Shown here one piece after another: positions 7,568 through 14,939 of a stretch of DNA of 29,558 bases (position 1 is its first letter; every line of letters begins with the position of its first letter). The notes under the pieces are model-generated. The model had not been told where the DNA came from, ran no database searches, and was given only the letters and a program-made list of their open reading frames with translations. The position numbers and the translations under genes were made by a program. The stretch comes from Candidatus Krumholzibacteriia bacterium (GTDB taxonomy: Bacteria; Krumholzibacteriota; Krumholzibacteriia; G020349025): contig DASRJW010000028.1 of NCBI GenBank assembly GCA_035649275.1, positions 1 through 29,558 on the forward strand, written 5' to 3'.

Positions 7568-8785
7568 ATGCAGTTGAGCGAATGCATGAAGGTCGCGGTG
7601 GGCACACTGCGGGCCCACAAGATGCGGGCGCTCCTCACCTGCCTCGGGATCATCATCGGAGTGACCGCGGTCATCGGCCTGCTGGCCATCGTCTCGGGCA
7701 TCCGCGACAGCGTCTCGCGGCAGTTCAGCTCCATCGGCGCCGAGATGATCTCCATCAACCGCTGGGATTGGGCCTCGTCGGGCAACGACGAGGACTACGA
7801 GAAGCGCAAGCCCTTGACCATGCGCGAGTACGAAACCGTGCGCGCTCTGCCCTCCGTGTCCATCGCTTCGCCCACGGTGTACACCAGCCGGGACGTGGTC
7901 TTCCGTAACGTGCGCGTGGGCGGCGTGACCATCTGCGGCACCAACGACACCTATCCTGCCATCGAGAACTGGAGCGTGGCGGACGGGCGCTTCCTCACCG
8001 ACGACGACATCCATGCCACCCGCCCCGTCGTCGCCCTCGGCGCCGACGTAGCCGAGAACCTCTTCCCCGGCGGCGGCGGCGTCGACCAGGAAGTCCGCAT
8101 CGGCGGCCAGGCCTACCGGGTCATCGGCATCCTGGGCCGGAAGGGCAGCATCTTCGGCCAGTCCCAGGACAACATCGTCAACGTCCCCTACACCACCTTC
8201 GCCAAGCACTGGGGCCTGAGCACCCGGCGGGACGTCAACATCTCCGCCTTGCCCGCCGCCGGACATAGCCGGCAGGACACCATCGACGAGATCCGCGGTG
8301 CCTTGCGCCGGGTGCGACGGGTGCCGCTGGAGGCGCCCGACGACTTCGCCATCAACACCTCGGATCGCCTCATCCAGACTTTCAACCGCGTCACCGCCGG
8401 TTTCTTCGCGGTCATGATCATGATCGGCGGGATGGCACTGCTCGTGGGCGGGATCGGCATCATGAACATTATGCTGGTCTCGGTGACGGAGCGCACCCGG
8501 GAGATCGGCATCCGCAAGGCCATCGGCGCCCGGCGGCGGGACATCGTGACGCAATTCCTCATCGAGGCCATCATCCTTTGCCTCCTCGGCGGTGCCGTGG
8601 GCATCCTCCTCGGTTGTGGGATCGCCATGGCGGTGGCCCAGGCGTCGCCCGTGCCGGCACGGGTGACCCCCGCTAGCATCATCCTGGGCTTCGGCGTTTC
8701 CACCACCGTCGGTCTGGTTTTCGGACTGTGGCCCGCGGTCCGGGCCTCGCGCCTCGATCCGGTCGAGGCCCTGCGTTACGAGTGA
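7568..8785 (+). CDS. MacB-type ABC transporter permease 2
   Basis: A 405-residue MacB/FtsX-class permease with no ATPase domain. It begins with an amphipathic stretch and helix 1 (ALLTCLGIIIGVTAVIGLLA, about residues 21-40), followed by the periplasmic core (about 45-270), then the C-terminal bundle with the signature LLVGGIGIMNIMLVSVTERT, coupling helix TREIGIRKAIGARR, and the end ASRLDPVEALRYE. The core has an aromatic-rich insert (about 58-75) not present in permease 1. It lies 94 bases after the ATPase and 7 bases before permease 3, so permeases 2 and 3 could form a heterodimer like LolC/LolE. Substrate unknown. Confidence 0.92.
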   Translation: MQLSECMKVAVGTLRAHKMRALLTCLGIIIGVTAVIGLLAIVSGIRDSVSRQFSSIGAEMISINRWDWASSGNDEDYEKRKPLTMREYETVRALPSVSIASPTVYTSRDVVFRNVRVGGVTICGTNDTYPAIENWSVADGRFLTDDDIHATRPVVALGADVAENLFPGGGGVDQEVRIGGQAYRVIGILGRKGSIFGQSQDNIVNVPYTTFAKHWGLSTRRDVNISALPAAGHSRQDTIDEIRGALRRVRRVPLEAPDDFAINTSDRLIQTFNRVTAGFFAVMIMIGGMALLVGGIGIMNIMLVSVTERTREIGIRKAIGARRRDIVTQFLIEAIILCLLGGAVGILLGCGIAMAVAQASPVPARVTPASIILGFGVSTTVGLVFGLWPAVRASRLDPVEALRYE

Positions 8786-8792
8786 GGTCCTG

Positions 8793-10010
8793 ATGCTGCG
8801 CCATGCCACGCTCGCCTTCGATGCCGTCCGCAGCCACAAGCTGCGTTCGTCGCTCACCGCGCTCGGTATCTTCATCGGCGTCTTCACGGTGATCGTCATG
8901 ATCGGCCTCATCGAGGGTGTGAACCGTACGGTGGAAGGCGTCGTCAACGAGGAGCTCGGCACCGACACCTTCTGGGTAGGCAAGGTCTGGGGACCCGCCC
9001 ACAGCGACGAAGAACGCCGGCGGTTGTGGCGAGAGCGGCGCGACCTGACCTACGAGGACGTCGACGCGTTGCGCCAGTGCGACATGGTGCGGGCGACGGC
9101 ACCGTACCTGGGCATCTACAAACCGGTTTACTACGGCAATGAGAAGAGCCGGCAGGTGGAGATCATCGGGACCACCCAGACCTACCTGGAAGTGATCAAC
9201 CTGGACGTGAGCGAGGGCCGCCTGTGGACGGACTTCGAGGCCGAGCGCGGCCGGCCGGTGGTCATCCTGGGCCGCACGGTGATCCACAAGCTCTTTCCCG
9301 AAGGCAGCTATCTCGGGCGGGAGGTGCGCATCGAGAATCACCGCTTCACAGTCATCGGTGTGCTGCGGGAGCGCGGCAAGAAGCTGGGGAACGATCTCGA
9401 CGCCAAGGCCCTGGTGCCGGCGCAGGCGCTGCTCAAGCACTACGGCCGGGGCCAGGAGCACTGGATCGTGGTCAAGGCCATGTCGCCGCTCACGATCGAA
9501 GAGACCAAGGATCAGGTGATCCAGGTGATGCGCAGCCGCCGCGGCGTGCGCGCCGACCAGGAGAACGACTTCGATGTGGTGATGTCGGACCGTTTCACCC
9601 AGATGTTCCGCGACGCCACCGGCGCCATCGCCGCCGGGCTCACCGGGATCGCCTCCATCGCGCTCCTCGTCGGCGGGATCGGCATCATGAACATCATGCT
9701 GGTGTCGGTGACGGAACGCACCCGGGAGATCGGCATCCGCAAGGCCGTCGGCGCCAGGAAAGCGGAGATCCTGCAGCAGTTCATCGTCGAGGCCGTCGTC
9801 CTCACCAGTATGGGCGGTCTGGTGGCGTTGCTCATCTCCACCGGCGTTGTCTCACTCATCGGCAAGTTGACCCCGGTCCCGGCGAGCGTTCCTTCCTACG
9901 CCCCGGCACTCGGACTCGGCATCTGCTCCTTTGTCGGCCTCGTCTTCGGCATCTTCCCGGCCCTCAAGGCGGCGCGCCTCGACCCGGTGGAGTGCCTGCG
10001 CTACGAGTAG
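8793..10010 (+). CDS. MacB-type ABC transporter permease 3
   Basis: A 405-residue permease paralogous to permeases 1 and 2. Helix 1 is SSLTALGIFIGVFTVIVMIG (about residues 22-41), the periplasmic core follows, and the C-terminal helices carry LLVGGIGIMNIMLVSVTERT and TREIGIRKAVGARK, ending AARLDPVECLRYE. The core contains a charged segment with DEERRRLWRERRD (about 71-83) that the paralogues lack, consistent with a different partner or substrate contact. GAGG lies 9 bases before the ATG, and the gene follows permease 2 by 7 bases, so they are surely co-transcribed. Its last 10 bases overlap the tail of prmA on the other strand. Confidence 0.92.
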   Translation: MLRHATLAFDAVRSHKLRSSLTALGIFIGVFTVIVMIGLIEGVNRTVEGVVNEELGTDTFWVGKVWGPAHSDEERRRLWRERRDLTYEDVDALRQCDMVRATAPYLGIYKPVYYGNEKSRQVEIIGTTQTYLEVINLDVSEGRLWTDFEAERGRPVVILGRTVIHKLFPEGSYLGREVRIENHRFTVIGVLRERGKKLGNDLDAKALVPAQALLKHYGRGQEHWIVVKAMSPLTIEETKDQVIQVMRSRRGVRADQENDFDVVMSDRFTQMFRDATGAIAAGLTGIASIALLVGGIGIMNIMLVSVTERTREIGIRKAVGARKAEILQQFIVEAVVLTSMGGLVALLISTGVVSLIGKLTPVPASVPSYAPALGLGICSFVGLVFGIFPALKAARLDPVECLRYE

Positions 10011-10948
10011 GGTCGCGGCAGACGGCCGCTGGGCCGATCGGCCGCGGCACCGTCGCTCCGCGCCCCTTCGACCTCGCGTTCGCCTGTGAGCAACACCCAC
10101 TCCTCCCGTGTCGCCGCCGGCGCGAGCCGGCACCAGGGGGCATAGGCGGCGATCACGGCTTCGACTTGGGTCTCGAGGATGCCGGCGAGGGCGAGTGCAC
10201 CGCCGGGGCGCAGGCGCTGCCCGAGCTCCGCGGCGAGATCAACGAGGGTCCGACTCAAAATGTTCGCCAGCAGCACATCGGCGCTGCACTCCGGGAGCTC
10301 ACTCGGCGAGCCTATCCAAAGCCTATCGGCGACGGCGTTCCGCGCCGCGTTCTCCGCGCACACCGCGAGGGCCTGCGCATCGAGATCGCAAGCCCATGCA
10401 CGCTCGGCACCCAAGCAAAGGGCTGCAATGGCGAGGATGCCCGAACCACAGCCGTAGTCGAGAACGGTGCGCCCCGCGAGATCATGGGCTGCGAGCCACT
10501 CGAGACAAAGTGCCGTGGAGGCATGGGTTCCCGTGCCGAACGCGTTCCCTGGATCCAAGAACACCGTCGCCGCTTGCCGGTCCGGCGGCTCCATCCAAGT
10601 AGGGCAGATCCAAAGACGGCGGCCGAAGCGCTGCGGCTTCCAGTCCCGCATCCACTCCCGCGCCCAGTCGCGATCCTCCAGCGTCTCGAAGGCGAGCGAC
10701 GCCATGGCCTCGGCGCCGGCGGTGGCCTGCAGGGCGGCGCGGATCGCTTCCCGTTCCACCGCGGGCGCGAAGAGTGCTTCGAGGCGCACCTCTTCCCACG
10801 GACTCGTCTCGGGGGTCGCGTCAACGTACCAGGCATCGGAACCGGCATCTCGGTTGGCCACCGAGAGCGCTCCGAGAGCGAAGAGCACGGCCTCGACGCT
10901 CTCGACGCTCTGCGCCGGGAGGACGAAGGAGAGCTGCGTCCAGGACAT
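10001..10948 (-). CDS. prmA: Ribosomal protein L11 methyltransferase
   Basis: This 315-residue enzyme trimethylates ribosomal protein L11 with S-adenosylmethionine. The family order is clear: an N-terminal ferredoxin-like substrate-recognition domain (about 1-95), the linker motif DWAREWMRDWKP, the conserved LDPGNAFGTGTHAST (131-145), SAM motif I VLDYGCGSGILAIAA (162-176), acidic motif ACDLD (186-190), and the product-site NIL motif (229-231, LLANIL). The family usually has a P before F (DPGMAFGTG), and the N here is a mild variant. GGAGG lies 5 bases before the ATG. The C-terminus carries about 20 extra residues beyond the usual end, running into the permease 3 stop region on the other strand, which may be a lost-stop extension. 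Confidence 0.95.
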   Translation of the reverse strand: MSWTQLSFVLPAQSVESVEAVLFALGALSVANRDAGSDAWYVDATPETSPWEEVRLEALFAPAVEREAIRAALQATAGAEAMASLAFETLEDRDWAREWMRDWKPQRFGRRLWICPTWMEPPDRQAATVFLDPGNAFGTGTHASTALCLEWLAAHDLAGRTVLDYGCGSGILAIAALCLGAERAWACDLDAQALAVCAENAARNAVADRLWIGSPSELPECSADVLLANILSRTLVDLAAELGQRLRPGGALALAGILETQVEAVIAAYAPWCRLAPAATREEWVLLTGEREVEGARSDGAAADRPSGRLPRPYS

Positions 10949-11179
10949 GAGGGCCTCCGCGCCGGCTCGAAATCGTGCCGCGATCGCGCCGCTGCCCGGT
11001 GCGGCGCGGGTCCATCTGGCGCCACGAGTGGAATGCGCATCATCTGGTGGGTCGACGTCGCTCGCTCAGTCGGTCGCGACTTCCGGAGCTTTCGAAACGG
11101 CGGCGCGTGCCCCCCGAGATTGCCGCCCCGGGCGGCCGGTGGCGAGATTGCGGTCGGCGTAGGCGGCAACTTCCACCAG

Positions 11180-11581
11180 CTACTGTCCTTGCGTCATGAG
11201 CTGGTAACGTTCCTGCAGCGACAACGAGCGCTTGCGGCTATGACCGATGTTGGTGGCGATGTATTGCAAGGCTTCGCGGCGCCCGAGCTCGGGAATGACG
11301 CCCTCGCCGTCGTCGAGGACACGGAGCGCCGGCAGCCCCCGTTCGCGCACCCTGGTGATGCGGACGTGGCGGGCGCCGGCGTCCAGGCTGTTCTGCACCA
11401 GCTCCGCCAGGGCCTTGCGTGGATCGGTCTGGCTGCAAGCGAGCCAGCGGATGAGCTCGAAGGGATCGTGGGCGCGCACTTTGCCGCGGAGGGCGTCCGG
11501 GGCGATGCGCCGCGCGGCGGGCCGGCCGCGGCGCCGGGGTTCGTGGCTCGGCGTCGGTTCCATGGCCGAACATCGTAACAT
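11180..11581 (-). pseudogene. Truncated GHKL (histidine kinase-like) ATPase
   Basis: The reading frame has the first half of a GHKL ATPase domain: N-box ALAELVQNSLDAGA (residues 57-70) and G1 box VLDDGEG (88-94), then REALQYIATNIGHSRKRSL, as in stand-alone ATP-binding proteins of the HATPase_c_3 type (MutL/Hsp90-like fold). At the point where the family continues into the ATP lid (after MTQGQ), a TAG stop occurs, so the glycine-rich lid and the transducer domain are absent. The same frame is open for 37 more codons after the TAG (11066-11179), which may be a leftover C-terminus joined by an internal deletion. ATG at 11581 or 11563; no ribosome site is evident. It could not bind ATP normally. 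Confidence 0.55.
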
Positions 11582-11670
11582 GCCGGAGGAGCGAACACTC
11601 CGCAGACAGCTTCTCCTCGGCGCTGGGATCCAGGAGGCACCAGCCGTTTCGACGCCAACGGCGCCTCGGC

Positions 11671-12120
11671 TTATGAAGCGACGAATTCGCGAAGCTGGAG
11701 CACGTGCAGGCCTGGAAGCGAGGGCAAGGTGCGATCGTTAGTGAGAAACGAGGTGCAGCCGGCGCCAAGTGCGGCCGCAGGTTGCAACGCGTCGGGTGCT
11801 CGCAGGTTCGGATGGACGGCGCGGAGGTACGCCCCCACCCGGAGCTGATGACGATCGATGTCGAGGAGATCGAGCCCCCGCCCGCGGGTGAGGATCTGCT
11901 CGTAGCGGTCTGCGAGGGCGTGATTCCCCGCCCGGTAAGGGACGACGAGGACTTCCAGAAGGGTGAGACTGGAAGAAACGGCACGTACCCGCTGTGCATC
12001 GACGGCTTGGAACAGCGGCTGGACAAACGGGAGATAGAGCGCATTCTCCTCGATGAAGTAGATGAAAACGACCGTGTCGAGCGCCACCGGTCCGGCGCCG
12101 ATCGCTTCCATCAGTCCCAC
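11671..12120 (-). CDS. PIN-domain toxin (VapC/FitB-type ribonuclease)
   Basis: A PIN-domain protein of 149 residues, the expected size for VapC-type toxins, which are Mg2+-dependent RNases. The four acidic positions are visible: D15 in ALDTVVFIY, E56 in SLTLLEVLV, D110 in RAPDALQPAAA, and D129 in TNDRTL. It follows the antitoxin: a GTG start at 12120 overlaps it by 10 bases, while an ATG at 12111 shares one base with the antitoxin stop (TGATG), a tighter coupling. All catalytic residues are kept, so the toxin looks intact, unlike the broken genes on both sides. The RNA target cannot be predicted. Confidence 0.87.
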   Translation of the reverse strand: MGLMEAIGAGPVALDTVVFIYFIEENALYLPFVQPLFQAVDAQRVRAVSSSLTLLEVLVVPYRAGNHALADRYEQILTRGRGLDLLDIDRHQLRVGAYLRAVHPNLRAPDALQPAAALGAGCTSFLTNDRTLPSLPGLHVLQLREFVAS

Positions 12121-12353
12121 GAGCGCCGCTCGCCTTCGACGTGCTCGACCGCTCCGATGCCCTGCCAGTGCTCCTTGCCGAGACCCTGTAGCTCCAGGAG
12201 GGAAAGACGCTCCGAGCGCTCCAGCGCCTCTTCGAGGATCACCGTGACCTCCTGGGCCACGGAGCGCCGCCGCTCCTTGGCCCGTTTCCGCAGCTGTCGG
12301 TAGAGCTTGTCGGGCAGATTCTTGATGTTCAAGATGGCCACTTGTTCCTCCAT
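12111..12353 (-). CDS. Ribbon-helix-helix antitoxin (VapB/FitA-type)
   Basis: An 80-residue antitoxin partner of the PIN toxin. The N-terminus AILNIKNLPDKLYRQLRKRA plus RRSVAQEVTVIL is the FitA-type Arc/MetJ ribbon-helix-helix DNA-binding domain, which dimerises and binds the operon operator. The C-terminal part (about 50-80, with KEHWQGIGAVEHVEGE) would neutralise the toxin. The family normally starts MAxLNIKNLP, and GTG at 12341 has GGAGG 5 bases upstream. So the GTG is likely the true start (76 residues), and the ATG at 12353 the outer alternative. An 11-bp tandem repeat covers this region, and the protein probably autoregulates through it. Confidence 0.85.
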   Translation of the reverse strand: MEEQVAILNIKNLPDKLYRQLRKRAKERRRSVAQEVTVILEEALERSERLSLLELQGLGKEHWQGIGAVEHVEGERRSWD

Positions 12354-12390
12354 TCCTCCTCCATTCCTACTCCATTCCTACTTGGAGGAA
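12345..12390. promoter_or_regulatory. Candidate antitoxin operator with 11-bp tandem repeat
   Basis: Three 11-bp units start at 12351, 12362 and 12373 (CATTCCTCCTC, CATTCCTACTC, CATTCCTACTT). They are bracketed by an 8-bp inverted repeat, TTCCTCCA at 12345-12352 and TGGAGGAA at 12383-12390. On the minus strand each unit holds GGA(G) and an ATG. Position at the antitoxin start fits an autoregulatory operator. Confidence 0.4.
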
Positions 12391-12394
12391 GAGG

Positions 12395-12419
12395 CGCGGG
12401 CCGTCAAGAGGCGCCCGCG
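12395..12419 (-). terminator. Hairpin upstream of the toxin-antitoxin pair
   Basis: CGCGGGC (12395-12401) pairs with GCCCGCG (12413-12419) around an 11-base loop. On the minus strand it follows the decayed gene (original stop 12474-12476) and precedes the antitoxin promoter region. No clear T-tract. Confidence 0.25.
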
Positions 12420-12760
12420 AGCCAGGTGTCTGGTGGAACGGGGTCGTTCCCGGCGACACTGGCCCGAGTCCCTTCAGGAACGCAGCGCGGCTTTGAAGAG
12501 CCGGTAGTGTCGGCGAAGCCGCAGCGCGTAGGGGCGTAGTAGGACGGCCGCTCCCAGCCGTAGTGGATCGAGGCCCAGACCCTTTGTACCGGCTCGTTGG
12601 TTTCCACCTGCAGGATGACCCGGCGGCAGTCGCATTCAGGGTCGTTGCAGAAAAACTCGACGAGGCCGTACTCCCCGTCGGGCAGGATCTCGTGATCGCC
12701 ACCACCCAGAACCGAGTCTCGTCGTGTGCGAGGTCGTGCAACAGCGTATAGAGGTGCCAT
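12404..12760 (-). pseudogene. Frameshifted small conserved protein with DPECDCRR motif
   Basis: The first two thirds look like a real conserved protein: APLYAVARPRTRRDSVLGGGD, PDGEYGLVEFFCNDPECDCR, and VWASIHYGWERPSYYAP, with a cysteine cluster (C-x4-CDC) that might bind metal. After YYAP the frame turns into unrelated low-quality sequence to a TGA at 12404. Moving to the next frame at that point gives YALRLRRHYRLFKAALRS and a stop at 12474-12476; an RLxRHYRxFK helix is what I recall as the family C-terminus. So the gene appears to have lost its middle and changed frame. ATG at 12760 (GAGG about 12 bases upstream); GTG at 12766 is possible. Function unknown; probably inactive. Confidence 0.55.
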
Positions 12761-12792
12761 CAGCACGACGGACCTCGACCTGCTCTCTCTCC

Positions 12793-13362
12793 TCAGGAGC
12801 CGAATTTCACCCGCGGCACTTCCTTCGCTTCCGTCGCCACGGGATAGAAGGGCTCACTGCCGAAGCCGAACATGCCGGCGAAGAGGGTCATCGGGAAGCG
12901 GCGGACGGAGGCGTTGAAATCGCCGACGATCTCGTTGTAGCGGGTGCGGCCCACGGAAAGGCGGTTCTCGGTGCCGGCGAGCTCGTCTTGCAAGCGCATG
13001 AAGTTCTCGCTGGAGCGAAGCTCAGGGTAGTTCTCCACTACCACGAGCAGTCGGCCGAGCGCCGTGTCCATGGCCTGGCCGGCGGCGATGCGCTCCTCCG
13101 GCGTGCGCGCCCCCGCCATCTTGGAGCGGGCCTCGGCGATGTTGCCGAAGACCGTCTGCTCCTGGGCGGCGAAGCCTTTCACCGTTTCCACCAGGTTGGG
13201 GATGAGGTCGTTCCGGCGTTGCAGCAGGTTGTCCACTTCGGCCCAGGCGGTGCGCACCTGCGTCTGCTTCGTCACCAGGCCGTTGTAGCTGCCGACGACC
13301 CGCGTCGCGAGAATTCCCAGCAACACCACGACGACGATGAGAACGATCATGCCCTTGCGCAT
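12793..13362 (-). CDS. lemA: LemA family protein
   Basis: A 189-residue LemA protein with the family layout. There is one N-terminal membrane helix (GMIVLIVVVVLLGILATRVV, about residues 4-23), with the bulk outside as a long helical bundle. Family motifs are visible: YNGLVTKQTQVRTAWAEVDN, LLQRRNDLIPNLVETVKG, the middle segment VVENYPELRSSENFMRLQDE, and the late segment AGTENRLSVGRTRYNE plus FNASVRRFP. GGAGGAGGG stands about 5 bases before the ATG. It follows the TPM-domain gene by 40 bases, a pairing seen in many bacteria. The role of LemA is poorly defined; it is thought to act at the cell envelope. Length is typical. Confidence 0.96.
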   Translation of the reverse strand: MRKGMIVLIVVVVLLGILATRVVGSYNGLVTKQTQVRTAWAEVDNLLQRRNDLIPNLVETVKGFAAQEQTVFGNIAEARSKMAGARTPEERIAAGQAMDTALGRLLVVVENYPELRSSENFMRLQDELAGTENRLSVGRTRYNEIVGDFNASVRRFPMTLFAGMFGFGSEPFYPVATEAKEVPRVKFGS

Positions 13363-13402
13363 CGGATCCCTCCTCCATGTCAGCACCTCGTGGCGCTGCG
13401 CA

Positions 13403-14188
13403 CTACCAGCGCCCGGTGGCGCCACCGCCACCAGAGGCGCCGCCACCAAAACCACCGAAGCCACCGCCCCCGCCGCCACCACCGAAACCGCCGCCAGAAG
13501 TCCAGCCACCATACCACGGACCTCCGAAGCCGCCGCGCCGCCGGCGACGGCGGCTGCCGCTCCCGAGAGAAGCAAGGACGATGACGGCGACGAGCACGAG
13601 AACGAGAGTGCTGGGGGGCAAGCCCTCGCGGCGCTGGCGCGGGGGCGGCCTGCCGCCGCTGGGTTTGGGGGCGGCGAGCCCTTTCGCGGTGGCGATATGC
13701 TCGGCGGCGACAGCGAGGCCGTCGAGGATGCCACCGGCGTAGTCACCTTCCCGGAAGCGCGGCACGATCTGCTGGCGGATGATGCCGCCAACGCGCCCGT
13801 CGGGAAGCACGCCCTCGAGACCGTAGCCTACCTCGAAGCGCACTTGGTGCTCCTCCACCGCCACCAGAAGCAGCAATCCCTCGTCTTTCTTCGCGCCCCC
13901 GATGCCCCAGGTCTCGAAGAGTTTCACGGCGAATTCTTCGATCGTCCCGGGTGCCACGCTCGGCACGGTGACGACGGCGCACTGCACCTGCAACGCTGTT
14001 TCGATCGCTGCGAGGTAGTTCTCGATGCGGTGTCGCGCTTCGCTGTCCAGGACTCGCGCCTCGTCCGTGAGGTAACCCTGCGGCCGTCCCAGATCCTCGG
14101 GTCGCAGAGCGCGCGAAGTCTCCGACGCACCCGCCAGGGCGAGGAGACAGAACGAGAGGAGAAGGCGCTCAGCGGGCCGGATACGCAT
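13403..14188 (-). CDS. TPM-domain (YgcG-type) membrane protein
   Basis: This 261-residue protein has an N-terminal signal helix (RLLLSFCLLALAGASETSRA, about residues 8-27), then the TPM domain (about 35-165), with GYLTDEARVLD, the central VVTVPSVAPGTIEEFAVKLF, the signature WGIGGAKKDEGLLLLVAVEE and EVGYGLEGVLPDG. A second membrane helix (STLVLVLVAVIVLASLGSG, about 194-212) and a basic stretch precede an extreme Gly-rich, aromatic tail (GGFGGGGGGGGFGGFGGGAS). The TPM domain normally faces the periplasm. ATG at 14188 overlaps the upstream nucleotidyltransferase by 20 bases; GTG at 14197 is an alternative. With LemA downstream it forms a typical LemA-TPM pair. Confidence 0.93.
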   Translation of the reverse strand: MRIRPAERLLLSFCLLALAGASETSRALRPEDLGRPQGYLTDEARVLDSEARHRIENYLAAIETALQVQCAVVTVPSVAPGTIEEFAVKLFETWGIGGAKKDEGLLLLVAVEEHQVRFEVGYGLEGVLPDGRVGGIIRQQIVPRFREGDYAGGILDGLAVAAEHIATAKGLAAPKPSGGRPPPRQRREGLPPSTLVLVLVAVIVLASLGSGSRRRRRRGGFGGPWYGGWTSGGGFGGGGGGGGFGGFGGGASGGGGATGRW

Positions 14189-14939
14189 CGACGGCACCGA
14201 TGAGGGCTTCCAGCGCGACGAGGAGGGCGGCGAACTGGGCCGCAGCGCCAGCGGAGTCGGCGTCCGGGCGGCGGCGGGCGGCGAAGGGTGCCCCGAGGGC
14301 GGTGCTGTCCACGTTGTAGCGTTGGGCGACGGCGCTCACCAAAGCGTCGGCGTCGTCAGGCGGCGTCTCGCCGGCAAGGACGAGGAGTTGGCGCAACACC
14401 GCGGCCAGGCCGCCGGCGGCTTGCACGAGGAGGCGCTGCGCGGTGCCTGGGCCCTCTCCCGCCAGCAGGTACGCCTGGCGCAAACCGATCAGCTTGGAGC
14501 GGAGTTCGTATTCGCACTGATGGCGCAGGTTGTGCAGCCCGACGTCGAGCCCGGCGAGAGTGTCGTGACCCGCGAGAAGAGCTCGCCGGCCGACGAGGTC
14601 GAGGAACTCGGCGGGAAAAACGTCGGCGGAGCGACGGATCTGCGCCTCGGTGAGCACCAGAGGCACCACCTTCTTCACGCCCGGCGAAGCTTTCTGCAGC
14701 GCCCAGACGCTGCGCGCCAGGGTTTCGAGCCGCTCGAAGGACAGCTCCGCCAGCACGAGGAGCAGATTGACGTCGCTCTGCTCGGCAACGAAGCGCGGCG
14801 TCAAGGCGCTCCCGTAGAGATAGAGGGCGCGAAAGTCCGCACCACTCTCGCGCTGCATCGCCTTCACCCAGTGGGCGAGGCGTGTGACGAGCGCGGCAGG
14901 TGGCGGGACCAGCCCCGGCGCTGCTTGGGCTTCGTTCAT
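14169..14939 (-). CDS. Nucleotidyltransferase-fold protein
   Basis: A 256-residue protein with the start of a polymerase-beta-type nucleotidyltransferase domain: helix then RALYLYGSALTPRFVAEQSD, where GS (43-44) and the first acidic residue D56 are in place. The second position of the catalytic pair is N58 (SDVNLLLVL) instead of D/E, so catalysis may be weakened or lost. The C-terminal half (about 125-250) is helical and Ala/Leu-rich, as in HEPN-like or substrate-binding partners. No Shine-Dalgarno is obvious before the ATG. It is first in a three-gene unit with the TPM protein and LemA, overlapping the former. What it modifies, if anything, is unknown. Confidence 0.75.
   Translation of the reverse strand: MNEAQAAPGLVPPPAALVTRLAHWVKAMQRESGADFRALYLYGSALTPRFVAEQSDVNLLLVLAELSFERLETLARSVWALQKASPGVKKVVPLVLTEAQIRRSADVFPAEFLDLVGRRALLAGHDTLAGLDVGLHNLRHQCEYELRSKLIGLRQAYLLAGEGPGTAQRLLVQAAGGLAAVLRQLLVLAGETPPDDADALVSAVAQRYNVDSTALGAPFAARRRPDADSAGAAAQFAALLVALEALIGAVDAYPAR

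Noticed and set aside
9224-11578. 784-codon plus-strand open frame over permease 3, prmA and the GHKL fragment
   Set aside because: It runs in a shifted frame of permease 3 and antisense to prmA; no plausible domain.
13424-13520. Glycine-codon-rich stretch considered as a tandem repeat or CRISPR-like array
   Set aside because: It codes the Gly-rich tail typical of TPM-domain proteins; there are no regular repeats with spacers.
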